In this document: piece by piece, positions 34,176 to 44,331 of the stretch
How positions within the stretch are numbered: position 1 is the stretch's first letter
Layout of the letters: each line of letters opens with the position of its first letter
Made by a program: the position numbers and the translations under genes
From: Streptomyces regalis
GTDB lineage: Bacteria > Actinomycetota > Actinomycetes > Streptomycetales > Streptomycetaceae
DNA length: 64,000 nucleotides
Direction of reading: 5' to 3'
NCBI RefSeq assembly: GCF_001509475.1
Contig: NZ_LLZG01000346.1
Span: 1-64,000, forward strand
The notes under the pieces: generated by a model
What the model was told of the DNA's origin: nothing
Seen by the model: only the letters and a program-made list of their open reading frames with translations
The model's database searches: none

Positions 34176-34203
34176 TCGGCACGAAGAACGGCCAAGAAGC
34201 GCC

Positions 34204-34233
34204 GGGGCGGGGCCCGTAACCGGGCTCCGCCCC
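34204..34233 (+). terminator. Strong hairpin after the membrane-protein gene
   Basis: GGGGCGGGGCCCG and CGGGCTCCGCCCC form a 13-bp stem with a single G-U pair and a TAAC loop. It follows the stop at 34175 and precedes the next gene. Confidence 0.65.
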
Positions 34234-34293
34234 GTACGTTGCCCCCAGTGGTCTCTCCTGTCCGACCGCCAACTCCGCGCACTGGGAGCCCTC

Positions 34294-37200
34294 TTGGACA
34301 CCGAAGACACCTCCGGCGCCCTCCGTTCCGGCCCGCTCTCCCGCCGCAGATTCCTCCAGGCCACCGCTACCGCCACCGCCGCGGCCACAGGGCTCGCCAC
34401 CGCAGACACGCCGCTCGCGGCCGCCGCCTCCGATACGACCACGGCCTCCGATACGACCACCACCCTCTCCTTCACGGCCGCCACCGGCGGTTCCGCGACC
34501 CTCGCCCCGTCCGGCGACCGGCTCGTCGCCGAGGTCCAGAACGTGCTCTGGTCCGTCCCGCGCAAGGGCGGCACCGCCGTCCCGCTCACCCCGCCCGGCC
34601 TCGAACCGACGCGCCCGCAGTTCTCGCCCGACGGCAGCCGACTCGTCGTGTGCGCCTACCGCGGCGGAGGCTTCCACCTCTGGACGCTGCGGCCCGACGG
34701 CACCGGCCTGCGGCAGCTCACCGACGGACCGTGGGACGACCGGGGCCCCGCCTGGTCGCCGGACGGCACCCGGATCGCGTTCGCCTCCGAGCGCGGCGGC
34801 GACACCGTGACCGGCGCCCCGTACCGCATCTGGGTCGTGGACGTGCGCACCGGCACACCGACCCGGCTCACCGGGCGCCCCGGGCAGCAGGGCCCCGGAC
34901 AGGACGGCCGCTGGGAGGACTTCGACCCGGCCTGGTCGCCCGACGGGGAGCGGGTGCTCTTCGTGCGGGCCACCGTCACCGACACGGGCACGCTCCGCGC
35001 GGCCACCCTCGCGTCGGTGGCCGCGGACGGCTCGGGCCCGGTCACCACCGAGCACACCGACGACTCCGGCGCCCAGCTCATGACCCCCGCCGTCTCGCCC
35101 ACCGGGCGCCTGGCCCACCTGCGCACCACGCCCTCGCCCGCGGCCTCCTGCACCCTCGTGGTGGACGGGAAACCGGTCGCCGTGGAGGGCGATGTCCTCC
35201 CCGCGCCGCCCCGTTGGGCGCAGGGCGAGCGGCTGCTCCTGACGGTCGACGGACACTTCCGCCTGCTCGATCCGGACGCGCCGGGCAGCGACGAGGAGAT
35301 CCCGTTCACGGCCACGCTGCCCGTGCACCGCCCTCGCTACCGAGCAAAGGCGTACGACTTCGCCGGCGCCGGCACCCGCCCCGTCCGCGCGCTGCATTTG
35401 CCCGCCCTGTCACCGGACGGCCGCAGTGTCGCCTTCGCCGCGCTCAACGCGCTGTGGACCGCCGGCACGACGGGCGGCCGAGCTCCCCGCAAGGTGCTTC
35501 AAGTCCCCTCCACCCGCTACGTGTTGGCGCCGACCTGGACGCCCGACGGCACGGCACTGGTGTACGCAGACGACCGCGACGGGCTGTTCGCCGTACGGCG
35601 CCGCGACCTCGGCTCCGGCGTGGAGACCGTGCTCGCCGAGGGCGGCCGTGCCTTCCCCGCCCTCTCACCCGACGGGACGCGGCTGGCCTGCCTGGACATG
35701 TCCGGCAACCTCGTGGTGCGCGACCTGCCCGACGGTGCCGAACGCGTCGTCGCCGCACCCCTCGGCGCGGGCGGGCTGCCCGGCCGCCCCAGCTGGTCGC
35801 CCGACGGCCGGTACGTGGCGCTGTGCGACCGCAACCGCCTCAACCAGCGCTTCCGCGAGGGCTACAACCTCATCCGCGTCGTCGACACGACCACCGCAAC
35901 GGCCGCGCTGCACGCCCTCGCCCCCCACACCTCGCTCTCCGACCGCTACGACTCCGGCCCCGTCTGGTCCCCGGACGGCCGCTGGATGGCCGTCATCGCC
36001 GAGTCGGCACTGTGGCTGCTGCCCGTGCGGGCCGACGGCACCCCGGACGGCGAGCCCCGCCGGCTCACCTCCGAACCCGCCGACCACCCCTCCTGGTCCG
36101 CCGACGCCCGCACCCTGCTCTACCTCTCCGCGGGCACGCTGCGCCTGATCGACATCGGCAGCGGCAGGACTCGTACCGTCCGCGTCCCGCTGCACCACCG
36201 CAGACCGCGCCCGGCCGACACCGTCGTGCACGCGGGCCGCCTCTGGGACGGAACCGGATCCGAGGTCCGCGAGGACATCGACGTCGTGATCCGCGAAGGC
36301 CGGGTCGCGGAGGTCTCCCCGCACCGCGCCGGCCGCCCGGCCGCGCGCCGCGTCGACGCGAGCGAGCGCACCGTGATCCCGGGCCTGTGGGACGCGCACA
36401 CCCACCCCTGGCAGACCACGTACGGCGGCCGCCAGACCGCGCTCCAACTCGCGTACGGCATCACGACGGCCGTCTCGCTGGGCGGCTTCGCCTACGAGCA
36501 GGCCCGCATCCGGGAGGCGGTCGCCGCCGGTGCCCTCGCCGGACCCCGGCTGCTGACCACCGGCGAACTCCTCGACGGGGCGCGGGTCGCCTACAGCATG
36601 GGCCGCGCCCACCGCACCCGCGAGGGCCTGCGCCGTTCGCTGGCGCGCGGGGCGGCGCTGGACTGGGACTTCGTGAAGACGTACGTACGAGCCCCGGGCT
36701 GGGTGATGAAGGAGGCCGCAGACTTCGGGCACCAGCGGCTCGGAGTACGCAGCGGCAGCCACCTGTGCACCCCGGGTGTGCAGCTGGGCCAGGATCTGAC
36801 GACCCATCTGCAGGCAACGCAGCGACTGGAGTTCGGGCACGCCACCTCCGGGACGGGCCGCGCCTACCAGGACGTCGAGGAGATCTACACCGCCACCGAC
36901 TTCCACCTCGTCGCCACCCCGTTCACCGCGCTACCCCTGCTCGGCGCCGACCCCGCGCTCGCGGACGACCCCCGCGTCACCGCGCTCATGCCGCCGTGGG
37001 ACACCGCGCTCGTACGCCAGCAGGCCGGACAGCCACCCACCGACGCCCAACTGGCCACCCTGGAACGCGAGATGGACGTCTACCGGCGGATCCTCGCGGG
37101 CGGCGGCCTGGTCGCGCTCGGCACCGATCAGCCGCTCGTCCCGGTCGGGCTGCACCTGCATCTGGCCCTGCGCGCCCTGCACCGTGCCGGACTCTCCCCG

Positions 37201-37488
37201 GCCGAGGCCCTGCGCACCGCCACGCTGCTGCCCGCCCGCGTCTTCGGTGCCGAGGCCGACCTGGGCACGGTGGAGGAGGGCAAGCTCGCCGATCTCACGG
37301 TCGTGGACGGAGACCCGTTCACCGACTTCGCCGCACTGATCCGCACGGCGGCGGTCCTTCGCGGCGGCGTCCTCTTCGAACAGGTGGATCTGGTCGATGC
37401 CTTCGACAGCGCCGGCAAGCGGCATGCGGAGGAGGAGTGGCTGGAGGTGAGCCGCCGTATGCGCCGCGAGGGGTGCTGTGAACCCTGA
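34294..37488 (+). CDS. Tat-exported TolB-like propeller fused to an amidohydrolase
   Basis: About 1064 residues from a TTG start preceded by GGGAG. A twin-arginine signal (SRRRFLQA) begins near residue 16. Residues about 60-630 form PD40/TolB-type propeller repeats with recurrent SPDG motifs (FSPDGSRLV, WSPDGTRIAF, LSPDGRSVAF, WSPDGRYVAL, WSPDGRWMAV). From about 640 an amidohydrolase follows: GRLWDGTG, VIPGLWDAHTHPW (HxH), the probable carbamylated-lysine motif FVKTYVRAP, RSGSHLCTP, GTDQPLVPVG and ATLLPARVFG. The combination is a known type of secreted imidazolonepropionase-like hydrolase; the substrate is unknown. The TTG start is inferred. Confidence 0.85.
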   Translation: MDTEDTSGALRSGPLSRRRFLQATATATAAATGLATADTPLAAAASDTTTASDTTTTLSFTAATGGSATLAPSGDRLVAEVQNVLWSVPRKGGTAVPLTPPGLEPTRPQFSPDGSRLVVCAYRGGGFHLWTLRPDGTGLRQLTDGPWDDRGPAWSPDGTRIAFASERGGDTVTGAPYRIWVVDVRTGTPTRLTGRPGQQGPGQDGRWEDFDPAWSPDGERVLFVRATVTDTGTLRAATLASVAADGSGPVTTEHTDDSGAQLMTPAVSPTGRLAHLRTTPSPAASCTLVVDGKPVAVEGDVLPAPPRWAQGERLLLTVDGHFRLLDPDAPGSDEEIPFTATLPVHRPRYRAKAYDFAGAGTRPVRALHLPALSPDGRSVAFAALNALWTAGTTGGRAPRKVLQVPSTRYVLAPTWTPDGTALVYADDRDGLFAVRRRDLGSGVETVLAEGGRAFPALSPDGTRLACLDMSGNLVVRDLPDGAERVVAAPLGAGGLPGRPSWSPDGRYVALCDRNRLNQRFREGYNLIRVVDTTTATAALHALAPHTSLSDRYDSGPVWSPDGRWMAVIAESALWLLPVRADGTPDGEPRRLTSEPADHPSWSADARTLLYLSAGTLRLIDIGSGRTRTVRVPLHHRRPRPADTVVHAGRLWDGTGSEVREDIDVVIREGRVAEVSPHRAGRPAARRVDASERTVIPGLWDAHTHPWQTTYGGRQTALQLAYGITTAVSLGGFAYEQARIREAVAAGALAGPRLLTTGELLDGARVAYSMGRAHRTREGLRRSLARGAALDWDFVKTYVRAPGWVMKEAADFGHQRLGVRSGSHLCTPGVQLGQDLTTHLQATQRLEFGHATSGTGRAYQDVEEIYTATDFHLVATPFTALPLLGADPALADDPRVTALMPPWDTALVRQQAGQPPTDAQLATLEREMDVYRRILAGGGLVALGTDQPLVPVGLHLHLALRALHRAGLSPAEALRTATLLPARVFGAEADLGTVEEGKLADLTVVDGDPFTDFAALIRTAAVLRGGVLFEQVDLVDAFDSAGKRHAEEEWLEVSRRMRREGCCEP

Positions 37489-37505
37489 GCGGGTCATGGT
37501 TCACA
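37477..37505 (+). terminator. Inverted repeat spanning the amidohydrolase stop codon
   Basis: TGTGAACC and GGTTCACA are perfect 8-bp arms with a 13-base loop containing the stop codon. Terminator or operator function cannot be decided. Confidence 0.35.
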
Positions 37506-37616
37506 CACACTTCCTGGACATCTGCGCAAGAGCATCACTCGGGCTGCACACAGCCTGTCCAAAGCGTCGTTAGCGTTCTGGCCATTCGATCACGCGCGCT
37601 CACGGAAAGACCGCAG

Positions 37617-38489
37617 ATGGACTACTGCTCCTCGTGCCGTCGGCATCTCAACGGTGCCCTCGTGTGCCCCGGGTGCGGCGCCTACGCCCCGGACATCGCT
37701 CCCTCCGCGGTAGCGGGCCCCACCGTGTCGGCCCTGCCGGGCGCGGCGGTGAACGGAGTGACGGCGTGGGAGGCACCCGCCGACGACACCTGGTACGACG
37801 GCTATTTCCGGGACGAGGCGGCTCCGGCGGGGCACTTGGACGACACTGCGCCCATCGCCCCGGCCGCCGACGTGGAAGGCGTCCCCGCGGCCCCGCAGGG
37901 CCGGGCGGCGCGGCGTCGCCAGCGGGCCCGCTGGAAGAAGAACCAGCGCCGGGCCGTGGTCGCGACCGCCGTGGCACTCGTCGGAGGCGGTCTGACCGTC
38001 TCGGCGATGGAGCGGGGGGCCGCCGACAAGACCCAGGCGGCGACCGCGCCGGAGAATCCGAAGACGGCGGCCGCCGAGCAGCAGGCCACGGAGCTCACCC
38101 GTCCGGTGTCCACGCCGGCGGGCATGTACCGGTCCCCGCGCACCGGCACGACTCCTCCATCGCATCTGACCCCGACCAGCGCCTCGCGTTCGCAGGCCGT
38201 GCCCGACGCGCGCACCGCGCCCCAGGTCACCCGACCGGACGCCGCCCCGACTCCCACTCCGACGGCGCCGTCGGTCCCGCAGTCGCAGGCCGCCACGCCG
38301 GCGTCCGGGGGAAGCAACGCCGACGACAGCGGCGGCACGGCGGCCGAGCAGGAGCAGTCGCAGACTCCCACGGCGACCGAAGGCTCGGACACCGGCTCCG
38401 GCAGCGGAACGTCCACGTCACCGACGAGCCCCGCACCGGAAGAGACCTCACCGGCGCAGCTCTGCGTGCTCAACCTCGTCTGTCTCTGA
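37617..38489 (+). CDS. SCO2400-family zinc-ribbon membrane protein
   Basis: The 290-residue product starts MDYCSSCRRHLNGALVCPGCG, a four-cysteine zinc ribbon at residues 4-22. A basic stretch (RAARRRQRARWKKNQRR) precedes one transmembrane helix (VVATAVALVGGGLTVSA, about 120-137). The remaining 150 residues are Pro/Thr/Ser-rich and probably outside the cell, ending in a short Cys-containing segment (QLCVLNLVCL). The N-terminus matches a family conserved in Streptomyces. The function is unknown; the topology suggests a link between cytoplasmic zinc ribbon and wall. GGAAAG precedes the ATG. Confidence 0.85.
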   Translation: MDYCSSCRRHLNGALVCPGCGAYAPDIAPSAVAGPTVSALPGAAVNGVTAWEAPADDTWYDGYFRDEAAPAGHLDDTAPIAPAADVEGVPAAPQGRAARRRQRARWKKNQRRAVVATAVALVGGGLTVSAMERGAADKTQAATAPENPKTAAAEQQATELTRPVSTPAGMYRSPRTGTTPPSHLTPTSASRSQAVPDARTAPQVTRPDAAPTPTPTAPSVPQSQAATPASGGSNADDSGGTAAEQEQSQTPTATEGSDTGSGSGTSTSPTSPAPEETSPAQLCVLNLVCL

Positions 38490-38666
38490 GGCCGCCGGGG
38501 CACTGACCTGATCGCCGGACCGCACGCCACCTGAGATCGTCGTCACGCTCCCGCATCCCCACACAACTCCGTGGATGCGGTCATGCTGGAAGAAGCCGGA
38601 TGCCAGACCCTGGCAGCGCACGGCACCAGCAGAGCAGGACGTCGCCCTCAGGAAGGAACAGAGTCC

Positions 38667-40079
<1,413 letters not shown>

Positions 40080-40083
40080 CGGT

Positions 40084-40470
40084 TCAGCCGTCGGGCCACC
40101 AGCGGGCCGCCGCCCAGGCGAATGCGTAACCGAAGCTGTTGACCGCCCAGTGCAGGGCCATCGGGGCCAACAGACTGCCGGAGCGGCGGCGCAGCTCGCA
40201 CAGGACCACCCCGGCGGCGGCCGTGGCGGCGATCGCCACGGCGACCGTCGGTGCCACCCCCGCCGGGCCGTCGCCGAAGACTGAGGCGACGGCCGCGTTG
40301 GACCGGTTGATGCCGCGGGACGGCAGCAGGTGCCAGAACCCGAACAGCACCGACGACACGCCGGTGGCCCAGCCGGTGCCGTGCCGGCGTCGGATCATGG
40401 CCCACAGCACGCCGCGGTTGTTCAGCAGGTTCGCGGCGGCGAGTGCGGCGACAGCACATACGATCGGCAT
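40084..40470 (-). CDS. CPBP intramembrane protease remnant lacking the catalytic Glu motif
   Basis: This 128-residue protein carries the second half of a CAAX/CPBP (Abi) protease: SSVLFGFWHLLPS (motif 2, with His) and APMALHWAVNSFGY (motif 3, HxxxN). Where motif 1 (EExxxRG) should be, the protein reads NLLNNRGVLWA, and everything normally between the first helix and motif 1 is missing. The N-terminal MPIVCAVAALAAANLLNN looks like the genuine start of such proteins, so a large in-frame internal deletion is the best explanation. It is probably inactive as a protease. Confidence 0.75.
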   Translation of the reverse strand: MPIVCAVAALAAANLLNNRGVLWAMIRRRHGTGWATGVSSVLFGFWHLLPSRGINRSNAAVASVFGDGPAGVAPTVAVAIAATAAAGVVLCELRRRSGSLLAPMALHWAVNSFGYAFAWAAARWWPDG

Positions 40471-40713
40471 CCGGGTTCCAGGATCTCCCGTCGCGGTCCT
40501 GCCCGCGGCCCTCTCCGGTCCGTGCGCGGTCGTGTCCGGCCAACTGGCCGTCCGCGCACCGACCCGGCGTCGGAAGCAGTCCCCCAAGCACCTCACCCAT
40601 ACGGCCGACCACTCGTCCGCACGGCCCGCCGGCACCGCCGGCCCGCACCTGTGGCGCCGTGCCGCCCCGTTGAGCATCCTCGGTGGTACCGCGTCCCCAG
40701 GGAGGCCCCACCC

Positions 40714-41490
40714 ATGCCGGCCAAGAAGCTCACCGTCAACCGCGCCGCCCTCGGCCATCGCCTCGCCTACGCCCTGCGCCACCCCGACCGCGTGCCCCGC
40801 CATCTGGCCCGCACCGCCCGGGACATGTGGCTGCGCCGCCGCCATCCGGACCACGTCTCCTACTACCGCGCCGTGATGCGCTCCGACACCCGGGCCGACC
40901 CGGACGCGGCGGTCGGCAGCCACAGCCGTGAGCGGTGGCTGGCGCTCGGGGCCATGCAGTTCGACTACCTGCTCGGCCACGGGCTGCGCCCCGAGCACCG
41001 GATGCTGGAGATCGGGTGCGGCAACCTGCGGGGAGGCTGGCGGTTCATCCGTCACCTGGAGCCCGGTCACTACTACGGCATCGACATCTCGCCCGACATT
41101 CTCTTCGCCGCGCAGGACACCGTCGTGGAGATGGGCCTGCGCGGGCGCCTGCCCACGCTGACCCCGGTGCGCGACCTGAAGCTGCGGTTCCTGCCCGACG
41201 CCCACTTCGACGTGGTGCACGCGCACAGCGTCTTCTCGCACTCACCGCTCCCGGTCATCGAGGAGTGCCTGGCCAACGTCGGCCGGGTACTGGCACCCGG
41301 CGGCTGGTTCGACTTCACCTTCGACCGCACCGAGGGCGAGGAACACCACGTACTCCGCGAGGACTTCTACTACCGCACGGAGACACTGCTGGCGTTGGCG
41401 GAGAAGCACGGACTGCGGGCCCGTTTCATGGCGGACTGGGAGGAACTTCCGCACGGCCAGTCCAAGATCCGGGTCACCCACGCGGCGTAA
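40714..41490 (+). CDS. Class I SAM-dependent methyltransferase
   Basis: The ATG at 40714 after AGGGAGG gives 258 residues. A basic N-terminus precedes the fold: motif I HRMLEIGCGNLRGGWRFI, acidic motif HYYGIDISPD, FDVVHAHSVFSHSPL and LAPGGWFDFTFDR. The EIGCGNLRGG variant of motif I and the basic leader are reminiscent of methyltransferases acting on cell-surface glycans, but the acceptor is not known. It is divergent from the CPBP remnant. Confidence 0.85.
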   Translation: MPAKKLTVNRAALGHRLAYALRHPDRVPRHLARTARDMWLRRRHPDHVSYYRAVMRSDTRADPDAAVGSHSRERWLALGAMQFDYLLGHGLRPEHRMLEIGCGNLRGGWRFIRHLEPGHYYGIDISPDILFAAQDTVVEMGLRGRLPTLTPVRDLKLRFLPDAHFDVVHAHSVFSHSPLPVIEECLANVGRVLAPGGWFDFTFDRTEGEEHHVLREDFYYRTETLLALAEKHGLRARFMADWEELPHGQSKIRVTHAA

Positions 41491-41643
41491 ACCGATTCCC
41501 CGTCAGTAGCCCACCCGTCACCCGCGAGTAGGTCATCTGTCCCGGACTCTTGACTCGTCGTCCGCCAGTGGCCATCCTCGTCGCACATCTTGCGAGGTCA
41601 TGACAATCGACCCCGCCATCCCGCCGACCGAGGGACGTGGGCT

Positions 41644-43707
41644 GTGACCAGTGCCGGACGCCCGTACCGCAGACGCAAGAACGTCACCGTTGTGTCGCTC
41701 CTCCTGCTCGTGCTCTCCATCGCGCTCGGCCCCACGCCGAGTTCGGCGGCCGGAACCGACTGGTGGAACCCGACCGCACGGCCCGCGCCGGACTCCCAGA
41801 TCAATGTCACGGGGGAACCCTTCACCGGCACCAACGCCAAAGGCGAGGTGCGCGGGTTCGTCGACGCGCACAACCACCTGATGTCCAACGAGGCCTTCGG
41901 CGGACGGCTCATCTGCGGCAGGACGTTCTCCGAGGCCGGCATCGCCGACGCGCTCAAGGACTGCCCCGAGCACTACCCCGACGGCTCGCTCGCGATCTTC
42001 GACTTCATCACCAACGGCGGTGACGGCCGCCACGACCCGGTCGGCTGGCCCACCTTCAAGGACTGGCCCGCCCACGACTCGCTGACCCACCAGCAGAACT
42101 ACTACGCCTGGGTGGAGCGGGCCTGGCGCGGCGGCCAGCGCGTCCTGGTCAACGACCTCGTCACCAACGGCGTGATCTGCTCCGTGTACTTCTTCAAGGA
42201 CCGCAGCTGCGACGAGATGACGTCGATCCGCCTCCAGGCGAAGCTGACGTACGACCTCCAGGCCTACATCGACAAGATGTACGGCGGCACCGGAAAGGGC
42301 TGGTTCCGCATCGTCACCGACAGCGCGCAGGCCCGCCAGGTCATCGAGCAGGGCAAGCTGGCGGTCATCCTCGGGGTCGAGACCTCCGAGCCCTTCGGCT
42401 GCAAGCAGATCCTGGACATCGCGCAGTGCAGCAAGGCCGACATCGACAAGGGCCTGGACGAGCTGCACGCGCTGGGCGTGCGCAGCATGTTCCTGTGCCA
42501 CAAGTTCGACAACGCGCTGTGCGGGGTCCGCTTCGACGAGGGCGGGCTCGGAACGGCCATCAACGTCGGCCAGTTCCTGTCGACCGGCACCTTCTGGAAG
42601 ACCGAGAAGTGCACCGGCCCGCAGCACGACAACCCCATCGGCGGTGCCGCGGCGCCCGAGGCCGAGGAGAAGCTCCCGGCCGGTGTGGAGGTCCCCTCGT
42701 ACAACGCGGACGCCCAGTGCAACGTCCGAGGGCTCACCGAACTCGGTGAGTACGCCGTGCGCGGCATGATGAAACGCAAGATGATGCTGGAGATCGACCA
42801 CATGAGCGTCAAGGCCACCGGCCGGGTGCTCGACATCTTCGAGTCCGCGTCCTACCCCGGCGTGCTCTCCTCGCACAGCTGGATGGACATGGACTGGACC
42901 GAACGGGTCTACGGCCTCGGCGGTTTCATCGCCCAGTACATGCACGGCTCCGAGGGCTTCGTCGCGGAGGCGAAGCGCACGGAGGCCGTACGCGACAAGT
43001 ACGGCGTGGGCTACGGCTACGGCACCGACATGAACGGCGTCGGCGGCTGGCCGGGACCGCGCGGAGCGGACGCGCCGAACAAGGTCACGTACCCCTTCAA
43101 GAGTGTCGACGGCGGCTCCGTCATCGACCGGCAGACCACCGGCGAGCGCACCTGGGACCTGAACACCGACGGCGCCGCCCACTACGGCCTCGTCCCGGAC
43201 TGGATCGAGGACATCCGCCGCGTCGGCGGCCAGGACACAGTGGACGACCTCTTCCGGGGCGCCGAGTCCTACCTCGACACCTGGGCGGCCTCCGAGAACC
43301 ACCAGGCCGGGGTGAACCTCGCGAGCGGCGCGACCACGTCGGCGAGCTCCTCGGAGTGGAGCCTGTTCACCAGCTACCAGCCGCACCGGGCCGTCGACAG
43401 CGACAGCGGAACCCGCTGGGCCAGCGACTGGAACGACGACCAGTGGTACGAGGCCGACCTCGGCTCCACCCACCTGGTCAAGCGGGTCACCCTCGACTGG
43501 GAGCGCGCGTACGGGAAGTCGTACCGCATCGATCTCTCCACCGACGGTGTGAACTGGCAGACCGCCTGGTCCACGACCTCCGGCGACGGCGGCCTGGACA
43601 CGGCGAGATTCACCGGCACACCGGCGAGGTACCTACGCATCCAGGGGCTGGAACGCGCCACCGACTGGGGCTACTCCCTCTACGAGGTCGGCGTCCACAG
43701 CAGCTGA
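41644..43707 (+). CDS. Secreted dipeptidase/amidohydrolase-like enzyme with C-terminal discoidin domain
   Basis: About 687 residues from a GTG preceded by GAGGGA. A signal peptide (KNVTVVSLLLLVLSIALG, cleavage near SSAA) leads to a catalytic domain with FVDAHNHLMSNEAFGG (metal-binding HxH), VILGVETSEPFGC, FLCHKFDNALCG, LEIDHMSVKATGRVLD and SSHSWMDMDW, an arrangement like renal dipeptidase or PHP-type hydrolases. Residues about 560-687 form an F5/8 type C (discoidin) domain (ATTSASSSEWS, RWASDWNDDQWYEADLGS, RYLRIQGL) likely to bind sugar. The substrate is unknown. A TetR gene follows 19 bp later. Confidence 0.82.
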   Translation: MTSAGRPYRRRKNVTVVSLLLLVLSIALGPTPSSAAGTDWWNPTARPAPDSQINVTGEPFTGTNAKGEVRGFVDAHNHLMSNEAFGGRLICGRTFSEAGIADALKDCPEHYPDGSLAIFDFITNGGDGRHDPVGWPTFKDWPAHDSLTHQQNYYAWVERAWRGGQRVLVNDLVTNGVICSVYFFKDRSCDEMTSIRLQAKLTYDLQAYIDKMYGGTGKGWFRIVTDSAQARQVIEQGKLAVILGVETSEPFGCKQILDIAQCSKADIDKGLDELHALGVRSMFLCHKFDNALCGVRFDEGGLGTAINVGQFLSTGTFWKTEKCTGPQHDNPIGGAAAPEAEEKLPAGVEVPSYNADAQCNVRGLTELGEYAVRGMMKRKMMLEIDHMSVKATGRVLDIFESASYPGVLSSHSWMDMDWTERVYGLGGFIAQYMHGSEGFVAEAKRTEAVRDKYGVGYGYGTDMNGVGGWPGPRGADAPNKVTYPFKSVDGGSVIDRQTTGERTWDLNTDGAAHYGLVPDWIEDIRRVGGQDTVDDLFRGAESYLDTWAASENHQAGVNLASGATTSASSSEWSLFTSYQPHRAVDSDSGTRWASDWNDDQWYEADLGSTHLVKRVTLDWERAYGKSYRIDLSTDGVNWQTAWSTTSGDGGLDTARFTGTPARYLRIQGLERATDWGYSLYEVGVHSS

Positions 43708-43726
43708 CACCCACGAGAGGGGTTCC

Positions 43727-44323
43727 ATGGCACGGTTGCCGTCAGCCGAGCGGCGGCGACAGCTCACCGAAGCGGCGATCAGGGCGATGACCCGGGACGG
43801 CGTCCCCAGGACGACGACCCGGTCCATCGCCGCCGAGGCAGGCGTTTCGCTGAGCGTCTTCCACTACTGCTTCGACTCCAAGCAGGAGCTGATCGAGTCC
43901 GTCATCACCACCATCACCGAGCACTACGTGTCGGTGGTGAAGGAGGCCATCCGCCCCAGAGCCACCCTGGAGGAAACCGTCCGGGCCGGCTTCCAGGCGT
44001 ACTGGGACCATGTGCGCGCCCACCCGGACGAGCACATGCTCACCTACGAACTGACCCAGTACGCCCTGCGCCAGCCCGGCTTCGAGCACCTGGCCCGACG
44101 GCAGTACGAGCTCTACGCCGACACCTACGCCGACCTCATCGACCAGCTCCGACACACCATGGGCCTCCGCCTCCACGTGCCCGTCCCCGTCCTGGCCCGC
44201 TACCTGGCCGCCATGACCGACGGCCTGACCCTCAACTTCCTCGTGCTCGGCGACGAAGCGGCCTGGAACGACATCCTCGACACGGTCATCGCCCACATCG
44301 CCGGGCTGGCACGCGAAAGCTGA
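43727..44323 (+). CDS. TetR-family transcriptional regulator
   Basis: This 198-residue protein begins ERRRQLTEAAIRAMTRDG and has a TetR helix-turn-helix (TRSIAAEAGVSLSVFHYCF) and a ligand domain of the TetR_C_6/BetI-like type. GAGAGGGG precedes the ATG. It is probably cotranscribed with the secreted hydrolase upstream, and it converges on the acyltransferase with an 8-bp gap. No operator was found at its own start. Confidence 0.9.
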   Translation: MARLPSAERRRQLTEAAIRAMTRDGVPRTTTRSIAAEAGVSLSVFHYCFDSKQELIESVITTITEHYVSVVKEAIRPRATLEETVRAGFQAYWDHVRAHPDEHMLTYELTQYALRQPGFEHLARRQYELYADTYADLIDQLRHTMGLRLHVPVPVLARYLAAMTDGLTLNFLVLGDEAAWNDILDTVIAHIAGLARES

Positions 44324-44331
44324 CGGGGAGG

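Noticed and set aside
41533..43473. Long open frame on the minus strand opposite the secreted dipeptidase-like gene
   Set aside because: It has no recognisable domain and mirrors the third-position GC bias of the plus-strand gene, which has a signal peptide and clear motifs.
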